Assembly: GCA_037157565.1 (NCBI GenBank)
Contig: JAZHRO010000012.1
Location: forward strand, 60,999,501 to 61,063,500
Origin: Thalassia testudinum
Taxonomy: Eukaryota > Streptophyta > Magnoliopsida > Alismatales > Hydrocharitaceae
DNA length: 64,000 nucleotides
Reading direction: 5' to 3'
Shown: in pieces, positions 47,028-57,892 of the stretch
Position numbering within the stretch: position 1 is the first letter of the stretch
How the letters are laid out: the number at the start of each line of letters is the position of its first letter
Translations under genes and position numbers: made by a program
Notes under the pieces: model-generated
Databases searched by the model: none
The model's input: only the letters and a program-made list of their open reading frames with translations
What the model was told of the DNA's origin: nothing

Positions 47028-49913
47028 TGATGAGAACCTCATCATGAACCCTAACTAGCACAATCTAACCTAGATATGCGAGAAAAAGCTCCTACATAAC
47101 TCAAAGAAAGGCTTGACTCAGAGAATTCTGAGTTTAAGAAGAAAATAAGTCATAAGGGGTAAAAATGCAATTTCACCATCACAATCTGCAAACAGGGTAA
47201 CTCAGGGTCCAAACATAGGTTAAACTAACCTAATAATAAGGAAAGTGGGATGATCTGATCCAACAAGGGCTACAGCAACTCCAAGGAATTAAATGACATT
47301 CTGTAACCCTAAAACAAACCCACTTCAATTCACGAGGTTTGAGGCAGGGTAAAAATTGAATAAATCCTATAAAATTCATAGAAAAATAATCTCTAGGGTT
47401 TAGAACCTTCAATTTGGCCTTGGAAACCCATTTTGACCTACATTGAGAACCATGCCCAATTAATGATTTAATTTAGGTTTTTACGTAAATTGATCGGTCA
47501 AACAAGGTCTAACCTAGAAATAAAATTCACCATTAAAATCCTTAGGTCCAATTTAGTCATGCATAAAAACTTGAGCCTGAGAAGAGACCTTCTTGACCGA
47601 CTTTGCAATTTGGTCCTTATCTATTACTTTTTGACCCTCAACTTTCAATACCCTTGCATTTTGGCCCCTAGTTTCTTCGTCGTTCTTTACATTTAGGTCC
47701 CTCCTGCAAGTCTCTGCGCAGCGCCATGCTTCGGCAACTTTGCGCGGAGCATGGCGCTACGCAAGGTGAGGGAGGTGTCCTGCAGATTGAACCTGGTGTT
47801 CCTTGCACGTCTGTTGTCGCAGGGACATCGCCATGACACCTGTCGACGCCCACACCTTCCGTGAGAACGCGGGGAAGGTATGGGTCACACCTCCGGCCAT
47901 TCTCCGGCGAGGGAGGCACGTCGCCTCCCTGCGTCTACCCCTCCGCCACCGCCTTTATAAAGGCCAGCGTCGCCAGCCGATTCTCCCAGCTTGGTCCTGA
48001 CGGAGAAAACCCCAACCCTTCCTCTCTCCCCACTCCGATAGGAACCCACCAGCTCCGGCGGCCCCTCCTCCATCTCGTCGCTCTACTACAATACCAGCAG
48101 CAGAGCCACGTTCGCCTGATCTTCCCGCATCGCGCCGTAACCAGCGCGCACCCTCCTACTCTCTTCCTCGCCGCTGCTCTCTCCCTCTGGGTGTTTCTTC
48201 TCCGACAACAGTCGGTACGATTACCGCCCTGCTCCGGCCCCCTTCGTCCCTATAGGTAAGTAGCAGTTATTTCCCTTCCTCCCCTCTTTCTTTTCCCCAA
48301 CTTAATTTGCTCAATTACCCCTCGACCGCGCCTGACCGCCCTCACCTTCTTCATCTCCGGCCACTCTCCGGCGAGTTGTCCCCGTCAATCCGCCGCTCCA
48401 CACAACTCGCCAGCTACCCCAAAAGCTCCGCCTCACCTCACCCGACACCCCCCGCCCCTCCACTGCCACTCCACACCTCTACAACACTCCCTCGATCAAA
48501 CCCATTTTTTCGGTTGCAGCCCGACCTAGGGCTGCTGCCAGACACCGCCTCGCAACTTGCTACACCCCGCATTACCTTCGCCGTGCCACGGGGAAGGTCC
48601 CCCTGTGGTCTGATTAAGCCGAGAGGCCCTGTTTGTGTTCGGCAGATCTCCAACCCTGGCCGCCATTGGCGACAAGTCGAGGAGCTTCTAAGCAAGCTCC
48701 AGGCCCTGAAGCAGCAGGTTTCCAGCTGAGGCGAATTGGAGGGACTTGGGCAAAGGTAGGCAGCTGGTTTGCGAAGAGAAAAGAGGACGCAGTTGCTGAG
48801 GCCAGGTCGCATCTTTCCTGCGGGCGCGCGCATGCGAGGGACAAAGTTTAGTCCCACATTATGGGATTTCAAAGTGCCGCACCCATTTAAGTTGATTTTG
48901 TGTTTTCACTTAAGCCCCTCATAACACGGGGTGAGGTCCCCTGGCCCACTCGCCCGCCTCGTCCGCGACCCACGCCACGCGAACCTGGCCGACCCGTTTA
49001 CCCAGCACTCCTCACACACCACCCACGCCGGTGTGCCTGGTCACGGGTACGCTACCCTACCCGATAACCTGGCTCTGGGAGAGCTTCCTATGAGCGGTTT
49101 ACAGAGAGAGAGAGAGACGTGCGGGTAGAGGGAAGGGTTAGGTTTTGCTGTGGCTTGTGCAGGGACAGGGTGCGAGGGAAGAAGGTTCACCACTTGGCCC
49201 AAGGAAGAAGAAGAAGAGGAGCGGAAGAAGAAACTCTAAAGAAGCCTTGCAGCTGAGCAAGGCAGAAGGCCAAGGAAGAAGAAGCCGAAGAAGAAGAAGA
49301 AGAGAAGAAGGAGAAGCAGCAAAGGAAGGGGAAGCACTGTAGCAAAGCAGAGAAGAAGAAAAAGAAAAGAAAAGGTTCCACAGCTGAAGAGCAGGAAAAG
49401 AGAAGAAGGAAGAAAGAAGATAAAGAAAAGAAGAAGAAGAACTGAAGAAAGGAAATGGAAGACAAGCACTGAAGGAAACCGGAGCCAAGGAAGAAGACCC
49501 GTGAAGATAAAGAAAAGATAAAGAAAAGAAGAAGAAGAACTGAAGAAGAAAGGAAATGGAAGACAAGCACTGAAGGCAACCAGAGCCAAGGAAGAAGACC
49601 CGTGAAGATAAAGAAAAGAGAAAGAAGAGAAGAAGAAGACAAGCAAAGAGAGAAAGAAGAGAAGAAGAAAAAGCCAAAAGAAAGAAATCTATTTCTCCCT
49701 CTCTCTCTCTCTCTCTTATTTTTGTAATAAAGAAACATTGTACTTCTAGAATTCCAGTAGCTCCCTGAGTTCGACCTCAGGAAAAATATTTCTGAGCAAA
49801 ATTGTAATGGTAACAACAACCGAAGCTATTTTATTCTATACCACAACGACAATTACTGTAATAAGTACTAAAATAAACAAAGACTAGCCGCGGTTGGGAA
49901 TTTCGCATTACCA
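47028..49913 (+). repeat. Family T solo LTR, 2886 bp, with perfect 5-bp duplication
   Basis: It begins TGATGAGAACC at 47028 and ends GCATTACCA at 49913, with GTGCT on both sides (47023-47027, 49914-49918). Taking it out with one GTGCT restores the Athila RNase H reading across the junction. There is no internal domain, so it is a solo LTR. From left to right it has an AT-rich part, a GC-rich part with TTTATAAAGG (about 47951), a CCCACATTATGGG block near 48852, a purine-rich tract (49195-49690) and a GAGTTCGACCTCAGG block near the end. The frames inside it at 47861-48729 are not supported as genes. Confidence 0.9.
49195..49690 (+). repeat. Purine-rich tract with a 101-bp tandem duplication
   Basis: Nearly pure G/A sequence built on GAAGAA. 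Two units of 101 bp begin with GACAAGCACTGAAGG at 49461 and 49562. The opposite strand gives long Phe/Ser/Leu-rich open frames that are artefacts of the composition. The minus-oriented family T LTR has the matching pyrimidine tract at about 31505-31640. Confidence 0.85.
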
Positions 49914-49918
49914 GTGCT

Positions 49919-51571
49919 TTACTATGCTAGCAAGACTCTGGACGAGGCCCAGAGGAACTACACCGTTACTAAAAAGAATTGCTACCCGTAGTTTTCGCTT
50001 TAGAAAAATTCAAGGATTATATGTTAGGTTCTCGTGTCATCATCTATACCGACCACTTAGCCTTGAAACATCTCTTGGCTAAAAAGGATGCCAAACCCTG
50101 GCTTATTCGCTGGATTTTGCTGCTTCAAGAGTTCAATCTTGAAATCAGGGATAAAGCCAGGGCACAAAATGTAGTGGCAGATCACCTATCAAGAATCCTA
50201 ATTGATTCTCCTCATGCAGATGTCCCGATCTCTGATACTTTTCTAGATGAGACTATCCTCATAGTCTCGGGTATCTGAACCCCTCATAGTCTCGGATATT
50301 GTCAATTATTTGGCCGTTGGTCAAATCCCCCAGGATTGGACCAAACAACAATGTGATAGACTTGTGTCTGAGGCCAAATATTATTTTTGGGATGATCACG
50401 AGCTGTACCGATCGACGTAGACCAGATTATTCGCCGATGCATCCCAGAAGTTGAGTTCCATAGCATACTTTAGTTCTGCCGCACATCTGCGTGTGGTGAA
50501 CACTTTTCCGGGAAAAAGACAACCGCAAAAAGTTTGCAATCCGGATTCTTTTGGCCATCATTATTTAAGGATGCCCAGGAATTCTCTAAGTCATGCACCC
50601 GATGCCAGACACTCGGGAACATGGCTAAGAGAGATATGATACCCCTGAACTCAATGCTTTCCATCAAAATTTTAGACATTTGGGGCATCGACTTTGTGGG
50701 ACCCTTCCCTCCTTCATTTGGACACCTGTATATTCTGGTCGTTGTTGATTACGTGTCCAAGTGGATTGAGGCAATTCCCACCCGGACCAGTGACCACAAG
50801 GTGGTCATCGATTTTGTGGAGAGAAATATCTTCAGTCGGTTTGGGGTTCCTAGGGCAATTATCAGTGATGGTGGCACACATTTCACTCATGCCTAGTTTC
50901 GGAATCTACTAGGAAAATACAAGGTGAATCATCGGATTTCCACACCTTACCACCCTCAGACGAACGGACAGGCCGAGGTCTCCAATCGGGAGATCAAGAA
51001 CATTTTGCAGAAAACCGTTAGGCCTGATAGAAAGGATTGGACCCAAAAGCTAGATGATGCTCTTTGGGCTTACCGCATGACGTATAAAACTCCTATCGAT
51101 ATGTCTCCGTTCCATCTGGTGTTTGGTAAGGTGTGTCACTTACCCATAGAACTTGAACACCAGGCATTTTGGGCCATTAAGACAAGTAATGTGGACCTTA
51201 AGGTGGCCGGGAAAACCAAGAAACTCCGACTATCTGAGTTGGAGGAGCTTTGAAATGATGCTTATGAAAATGCCAGATTCTATAAGGCAAGAAGCAAAGC
51301 TCTCCATGACCAGATGATTTCACGTAAGAGCTTTGAGCCAAACCAGAAGACCTGGCTTTTCGATTCTCGATTGAAGGTTTTCCCCAGTAAACTCAGGTCT
51401 AAGTGGGACGACCCGTATGTTATTGAGCGGATTTTCCTTAACGGGGCCGTCGAAATCTCTGACCCAAAGACGGGTAATATTTTCAAAGTCAACGGACAGC
51501 GTCTCAAACCCTTTGTTGACCATGTGCTCCGTGAACCTGTCTCGGACAAGGTTGCTCTTACCTTGCCATAA
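49919..51571 (+). pseudogene. Athila-type RNase H (remainder) and integrase, broken
   Basis: RNase H resumes with YYASKTLDEAQRNY, then after a frameshift [26 protein letters not shown] and [10 protein letters not shown] (ends about 50277). Integrase: a degraded His pair near 50460-50500, CTRCQTLG (Cys pair), WGIDFVGPFP (first Asp), ISDGGTHF (second Asp), and [18 protein letters not shown] (Glu). It continues to FEPNQKTWLFDSRLKVFPSKLRSKW and stops at 51571. Stops at about 50420, 50896 and 51253 break it. All three catalytic acids are still encoded. Confidence 0.9.
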
Positions 51572-52971
51572 CCATTGTGGGCTGATCATCGCCCAGCTGA
51601 AGGCACTAAACTCAGCATATGTAAAGACTGTTCCAAGCTGACCAGAGTCTCATGAAAACCAGGTGCTATTCTTCCACTTCTACTCTCCTGCATGCTTTCA
51701 TTTTGAACAATGAGTACATTGAAATAGATAAGCATGGGGGGGGGTGGAAACATCTTTTAATCATTTTGTCAGCTATAATAGTAATTTCCTACTTTCTGTT
51801 ATTCCATTTAAGAAAAAAATAAAAAATTAGAATTAGGAGATGAGGACTTAGGCATTAGGAGTTGCAAACTTTATGAATTGATACTTTGAGATCTGAACAC
51901 TCAGATTCTTCAGGTCTTCAGGCTTAATTAGCCCGGGTGTCCACTCGAATGTGGACTTAATCACGAGTCCTCGCTAATTCAAATTCATTTTTAATTTGGC
52001 TAATAAATTGGGATGATAAGTATGTGACTTATTAACTCGCCCTCTGATTTGGGAGGACTTTAAGTCTAAGCATCTACACACATTTTTTGCACTGACTCAC
52101 TTTTCGATAGTTTCTTCATAAATTGATTAGCTAATGAACTATCTAGGGTGGTATGGTTGGCAAGTTGTTGGTGGTAACAGCTCATCGGCTTGTTGTCCAG
52201 AGCTCAGTCACAAGACCATTTTCATTGTATTGCCTTTAGGTAAATCTTAGATCAGGAAAGCCACCTACTTAAAAGAAGAAGAAAAAATATAGAAAAAAAT
52301 AGAAAAGGAGAAAATTAAAAAATAAATAAAGCCACACTTCACCACATAAGTGTGGTTGGCAAGTTGTCTGTGATAACAGCTCATCGGCTGGTTGTCCAGA
52401 ACCCAGCTCATAAAATAATGCATAATAATTCCCAAAGCACTTAGGAAAGAAGTGGGGAAGTAGAATAAACCGAGGAGATATACACTGGGTTCACCCTTGT
52501 GTTGACCCCATAAATAAAAGTAGGGAGAAAGCTACCGATCAAAAAGATAAAACTCTAGGCAAGGTTACCTAGGGTCGTAGAAACTCGAAGTCCGTTTTAA
52601 CGGCTGTCTAGTGAGTCTTTCACTATTTTCACAAGATGCTTAGCACTTAGAGTCCTTTTTGAGTTTTGGGCAGGTCGAGTAGCCGTAAAAGTTATCCTGG
52701 AACTCTCAAACTCCAAAACTACAAAAAAAAAATAGAAAAGTAGAAAAATAGAAAAATGTATTTTTCCTTTTCAAATAAGGCGAGGGCTTGGATGATCTGC
52801 ATTCTGGCAGGCACCCAGGCACTGTTGAGTTTTTGTAATTAAGTCTTGGGGTTGAGATTTTCTAAAGCAATCAACGAATTTTGCCTAAATACTCAAATCC
52901 TGATTCTACTTTTTTACATAGCATTTAGGATCATTTTTGCTAGGGACTAGCAAAAAGTAAGCATGGGGGTA
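51572..52971 (+). other. 3' untranslated part of the Athila-like element with duplication and polypurine tract
   Basis: No env-like ORF is present. A block beginning TGGTTGGCAAGTTG and containing AACAGCTCATCGGCT occurs at 52154 and 52353, an imperfect duplication with a 199-bp period. AGCATGGGGGTA just before 52972 is the polypurine tract, and a second G-rich run (ATGGGGGGGGGTGG, about 51734) may be an internal one. Confidence 0.7.
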
Positions 52972-54659
52972 TGATAAGCACATATAAATTCATCATAAAA
53001 TGCTTATTTATAATAGTTCCTAGGCATAGCATTGCATATCATGTTATAAATATTGCATAGCATGCATCATTCTGCATTTAGAGTAGTTGTATATATTTTA
53101 GGTTAATTAGGTCATTTTTATGGTCAGGAGAGAAGATGATTTATTTTAGGGCCTCGAATGGATGATTTAATCATACGGATCTGATCGGGACGACGATCGG
53201 AGTCTAACGCCTCTAAAATCGTCTAGATCGAAGTCCCATAGCATCACATGAAGCCCGAGGAAGATCAGCGGCCATGGGACAATGCAACATCCATACGGGT
53301 TTCGAATGAAAAATTCGACCGTACGGATGGATCCAAAGCGACAATCATGGCTCGGCATCGTAGGAATCATGTCGATCTGGGCACCGTGGCACCCTCTACA
53401 AGAAGAAGAAGATGGACGACCTAAATGGTGCCACGTGGCACCATCCAGGCCTCCCAACACCGGCCAACAACCACTGCCCACTCCCTTCATCATTCGTGCC
53501 CTTGAATCCTAGTCATTGGATCAAGATCCAATGGCTGGGAAGCGTCTGCACCGAGCTCCTCCTTGCAACACAAAGGATGACCTAGCGCATTGGTGGGAAC
53601 GACGGTTCGCAGGGAGGGGCGCGGGTTTGAATCCCCACAACCCCCCATTCTCAATTCAGCCGAGCACAAGCAGCAGCGCAAGCCAGCGTACGCCAGTGCA
53701 TGCGCGAGTGACACGGTGCGAGGAGCATGGGCATGTGATGCATGCAGCACCAGCGGAGCGGGCTCCAGCAAGGAGATGCGCGGATCTTCAGCAACAATTA
53801 CGAAGGCCTTTAGTGACACCTACAGCTATCATTAATGGCCTGTGCGCGCCAGCAAAGGACTTGAAGGGTGCAGATCTTCAGCAATAGCTGCAGCGACGAT
53901 TACAACCGTCACTAATTGCCCAAGGACGATTTTTGCCTCTTCTCCTCCACTATAAAAGGACCTACACCCCCTTCCTTCCAAGCCATCTCTACCTACTCTA
54001 CTCCTACCTACTCCCAAGCTCTAGCAAGCCTACCAACGCTCCGTTAGAGCTTGTTCTCAAGCTCCCAAGGCCCCTATTAGTGTAGCGAACCTCTGCCCCA
54101 CCAAATACTCCAACTTCCCATCCCCTTTCATAGGTCACCTTGGAGCCATCCTCCCACTTCCATTCCGGTAGCAGATCATCTCCGTCTTCTCACTTCCATT
54201 CCGGAGCAACGCCGAAGCTTTCCTCAACACGACATCCTCTTGCATCTCACCTCCGTCGTCCCGCTCCTCACCTCCTTCGTCCAAGCTTCTGCCAGGTGCC
54301 GTCGTCTCACTGAATAGCCGATTCGGGTGATTTCCTCTCACCCCCCTCTCTTTATGCTTTCATAGTTTATTGTAATAGACACTGAAGTGATATCTATACC
54401 ATTTTTGTTCCATCTCTATCTTGTGATTCGTTTGCTTGTTTTCTTCTTACAAAAATACAAAAAAATAACAAAATCCTAAAATACCAAAAAGAAACAAATC
54501 GAAGCACGATTTTCACTTAAAGTAAACGTCGCCTCCCTATGTTCGACCAGGGACTCCCTTGGAGTTTCGGTATAAATTTTATCTGATCAACGTATTTTGC
54601 AACTACGACGACGGGTTACTTGTAACCTCGATTTCTAACACGTGAAATGCGCCCGACCA
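52972..54659 (+). repeat. 3' LTR of the Athila-like element
   Basis: 1688 bp, TG...CA, aligned end to end with 40107-41747. It has a TATAAAA box (53951-53957) and the second copy of the A/B-box module (53583-53634). The two LTRs differ by scattered substitutions and small indels. Confidence 0.92.
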
Positions 54660-54664
54660 AATAC

Positions 54665-55326
54665 GTTGGCCAGACTCACTGCTACCATCCTTCAGGGACA
54701 AGAAGAGGACATTTCTCTTCAAACTCTAAGATAGACAACTGTCGTTGCAGCTAAAACATTCATGATAGAGCAGTCCACTTCTTGGATGATGACTATCGTT
54801 ACCTATTTGAACTCTAGTGAGCTACCCCTAAGGGAGCCTCGACCTAGAGCCTTCTGCCTCATAGCCTCGAGGTATACTTTGATAGAAGGGAAGCTATACA
54901 AGCAGAGGTATTTCACCACCTTACTGTGCTGCCTCACCCAAGAAGAGGCGGCCTAGGCCCTCCAAGAAGCCCATGAAGGCATGTGCGGCAACCATGAAGG
55001 GTATAAGGCGCTCTTGGCCTGACTATTTCAGGTAGGCTACTTCTGGCCCCACATGAAGCAACATTGTAAAGACTTCGTGTGCAAGTGCGACAAGTGCCAG
55101 AGGTTTGCTACCCTACACCACTTGTCGCCTGGAAAGCTAGTGCCTGTAATGTCGCCTATCCTTTTGCAAAATGGGGCATGGACTTAGTTCATCCCTTCTC
55201 GCCAACCTAGGCTCAAAAGCGGTTTATTCTGGTGGCTGTTGACTACTTTTCCAAGTGGGTCGAGGCTAAGGCCATGGCTAGCCCCACAGCTAATAGGGTC
55301 ATATCCTTCGCTCACAAGTGCATTAT
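54665..55326 (+). pseudogene. Tat-type integrase, first part, broken
   Basis: After the last RNase H residues (LARL), the zinc region reads HEGMCGNHEGYK (His pair, about 54970-55010) and CKCDKCQRFA (Cys pair, about 55080-55110). The catalytic core starts near 55180, and FILVAVDYFSKWVEAKA (first Asp in the preceding MDLVH block) is clear at 55222-55270. Stops and frameshifts occur at about 54730, 54955 and 55020. It is cut at 55326 by the copia-type solo LTR. Confidence 0.88.
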
Positions 55327-56977
55327 TGTTGGTGCTAGAGCACCACGATCATTTGTTTTGATGATAACAAAACACGTGCTATTTAACATTTGCAATTTGA
55401 GTCCTAGATTTCAGGTCAATTGAAAATGTGGACGTGTTTAGATGGAGTTCGAGCTCGCATCCAGGACGGATTGGAGGAGCTTGACGGAAAACAGAGGAGG
55501 TTCGCGTGGAGCGACAGATTGAAGATAGAAGACAAGAAGAATAGGATAGATTCTTTTTAATCCTTTCTTGTATCGCTTGTCTTTATTTCTTGCTCTTTTT
55601 ATTTTCCTTAGAATATTATGTTAAAGAGCCTCAAAGAACCCTAACACTAGTCCTAGGAACACCGGCACAACCCTAGGATACTTAGGTTTTCTGTAGAATA
55701 CTTAGAAAGCCAATATAGGGTTCAAACATCACTTCCAGACGTCTAATTCCAAAATCAGACGTCTGATAAAGTATTTTAAGACGTCTGACTGTTGTTTCAG
55801 ACGTCTGATAACTGTTAGGCTGGACATAGTTAGTTCTGTCTGATGAAATCAGACGTCTTAGGAGACGTCTGATGGACTTGCCAGACGTCCAGATAGTAGA
55901 CCGTTGGCTAGCTTAGCAGGCACTCAAGATTATGACCTTTAGAGCCTTATCAGACGTCCTTAGGCCTTTCCAGACGTCTGATAAATGACCGTTTTGCCTC
56001 GGCTGACCCAAAATCTCTTCTCAGAGATTTTCTAGCCGTTGCAACGTTTGGAAATCAATTCCCACAGTAGAAGTAGGTTTCCAGACGTCCTGTATGTCGT
56101 CTGATGGACTTGCGCAAAAGCCCTATTTAGATCTGATCCAAGTCAGGGAGAGACCCGCCCAAAATCAGACGTCTGACCTTGGAATCAGACGTCTTAAAGT
56201 GGCCTTCCAGACATCTGATGCCAGAGTTAGACATCTGATAACCCTGTCAAATGTAATCATTGTCCTGATTTCGTCCTGATTCTCTTGGACTTTGTTCCCA
56301 ACGGCTATAGAACCTTTCCTAAGCCTTCCTAAGGCCTCTATAAATAGAGGGGAACCTTTGCAACACAAGACACACTTAAGCAACATAGTTCCACTCTCTT
56401 GTGTCCTAGATAGCTCTTGCTCTTCAAGCTCAAGCTCCATTCTCTTGAGAGCATCAAGCTTCGCGCACCCGCTCTCCCGCCGTTGTTTACGAGAGCGACG
56501 TTGCGCCGTCGCATGGCACACGCACCGCGTCATCAACTCGACGCACTCCTTGCAAAGGGGAGTTTCCTTATTCCTATAGAAGCTAGGTTTATAATTACTT
56601 TGTTGGCTCTATAGGATTACTTATTTATTTTATCTTTGTTATTTGGTTGGGTATTCGCTTTGCGAATTCCCGTCTCCTTCGCGAGACAAAATCCTTCTCG
56701 TGGAGAGAAGGGGTTGAGGTACGCTACCCCCGTTTAAGTAGCGTGGTTGTATTGAGGTTGAATCACCCTCGTTTTAAAGTGATTCGGTTTAGTGGATTTT
56801 GATCAACTTGGTTGATCGGAAAATCCTAACTCGAGAGGGTTAGGTGGTGGTTTTCACCCGGTTTGGGTTTCCACCTAAAAATCTTTGTGTACTTTGTGTG
56901 GTTGTCTATTCTGTGATATTGTTTATATTTATTTCCGCATTTTATTACGTCACCCCCTCTTCGAAGGGAAAACTACA
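55327..56977 (+). repeat. SIRE-type Ty1/copia solo LTR, 1651 bp, perfect 5-bp duplication
   Basis: It begins TGTTGGTGCTAGAG and ends GGGAAAACTACA, with ATTAT on both sides (55322-55326, 56978-56982). TTTTGATGATAACAAA near the start and CGCATTTTATTACGTCACCC near the end are marks I associate with SIRE-type copia LTRs. A TATAAATA box is at 56339-56346. No primer site or internal domain follows, so it is a solo LTR. Removing it with one ATTAT lets the Tat integrase frame pass through the junction. Family naming is from memory of motifs. Confidence 0.85.
55733..56240. repeat. Cluster of AGACGTCT palindromes in the copia-type solo LTR
   Basis: About fifteen copies of CAGACGTCTGATA or close variants lie in roughly 500 bases, in both orientations since the core is self-complementary. 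The motif is the same as in the Tekay LTRs (1003-1805, 8510-8890), although the surrounding LTR sequence is unrelated. Confidence 0.85.
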
Positions 56978-56982
56978 ATTAT

Positions 56983-57670
56983 AACTTGATACAGGATACC
57001 CCACTACATAGTCATGGAAAATGAAACCCAGTTTGCCTACAAAAAACTCGAAGAAATTTGTGCCAGCTGGGACATTCATCTGTGCTTCACATCAGTGGGT
57101 CATCCCCAGGCGAACGGGTAGGACAAAGTGACCAACAGCACCACCATCTCAGTGCTCAAACACTAGCTGCATTCAGCCAAAGGGAGATGGGCGGACGAGA
57201 TTCCAGAGGTTCTTTAGGGATACAGGACTGGCCAAAGGACTTCCACAGGCCATACACCATTCAGCCTGGTTTAAGGCATGGAAGCTCGGCTGCTTATTGA
57301 AACAGTCCTCCTCACCTATAGAACGCAACTTTATGACACGACCACCAACGATGATCAAGTCTGCCTATCTTTAGACCTCCATGACGAGCTGAGGGATAAC
57401 GCATCAGAGATTGCACTCAATCATAAAGAGGCCACAGCCGCCTCCTACAATAAGCACATTTATAAATGGACATTCTTTCCCACAGAGACCTAGTTCCATG
57501 TAAATACAAAGTCTCCATGCCAAGCCAGTTGGGCAGAAAGCTAGACCCATCATGGGAGGGACCTTACAAGATTCGTAAAGACAGTTAGGAGAGTTCTACG
57601 AATTACAAACCCTAGGCGATAAAGGCATCCCACACACCTGGCATGTGAGCAACTTACGAATGTACCATGT
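56983..57670 (+). pseudogene. Tat-type integrase, second part, broken
   Basis: The core resumes with RIPHYIV, then a degraded second-Asp block (MENETQF), GHPQANG with the family's Glu region following, and after a frameshift TGHTPF-like and YGMEARL (about 57260-57290). The C-terminal domain runs SYNKHIYKW and ends with GIPHTWHVSNLRMYHV near 57670. Stops lie at about 57118 and 57490. It belongs to the same element as 54665-55326. Confidence 0.85.
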
Positions 57671-57709
57671 ATGAATGCCCATGAGCAATACAAAAGATAT
57701 TTTTTTCAT

Positions 57710-57892
57710 TCAAAATAAGGAGGTTCGCCTATTACAACTCTTCTCGTAAAGAAGAAACAAAATAAGGATAACACTGGCGGGAGGCTCAGGGGCTCTACAC
57801 CATGGCTCAAACATATCCCCACCGCTCATAGGCGAAAGGCAAAGTGGGCTGATAACCCCTGCAGACAGATTGGTAGTCTCCAACTGGGCTAC
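57710..57892 (-). pseudogene. Antisense ORF of the Tat-type element, C-terminal part
   Basis: Tat-lineage elements carry an ORF on the opposite strand between integrase and the 3' LTR. This piece starts at the insertion edge and reads QLETTNLSAGVISPLC onward, ending at 57710. A T-rich, AATAAGG-like stretch follows on its 3' side (about 57690-57720). Joining it to 62791-63465 without the insert gives a continuous frame (EEVA then QLETT). The function of such antisense products is unknown. Confidence 0.65.

Larger units (their letters stand above)
40107..54659 (+). mobile_element. Athila-like Ty3/gypsy element, complete ends, inserted in Tat RNase H
   Basis: LTRs at 40107-41747 and 52972-54659 share TGATAAGCACATATAAATTC starts and CCCGACCA ends. 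The primer site is TGGTGCCGTTACCGGGGA (41751-41768), the Athila type. Flanking bases are GACAC (40102-40106) and AATAC (54660-54664), equal but for two transitions, and removing the element with one copy restores the Tat RNase H frame. Gag-protease-RT-RNase H-integrase run on the plus strand, the pol portion split by a family T solo LTR (47028-49913). The LTRs differ by many substitutions, so the insertion is old. No env-like ORF is seen. Confidence 0.92.

Noticed and set aside
48850..48870. TCCCACATTATGGG as a plant snRNA upstream element
   Set aside because: It resembles the RTCCCACATCG element, but no snRNA sequence or correctly spaced TATA follows.
49138..49819. Long minus-strand frames rich in Phe, Ser and Leu
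   Set aside because: They arise from the pure purine tract on the other strand. The sequence is low complexity, not a membrane protein.
53490..53819. Minus-strand frame containing GDSNPRPS
   Set aside because: This string arises from the complement of the B-box region inside an LTR and is a well-known annotation artefact.
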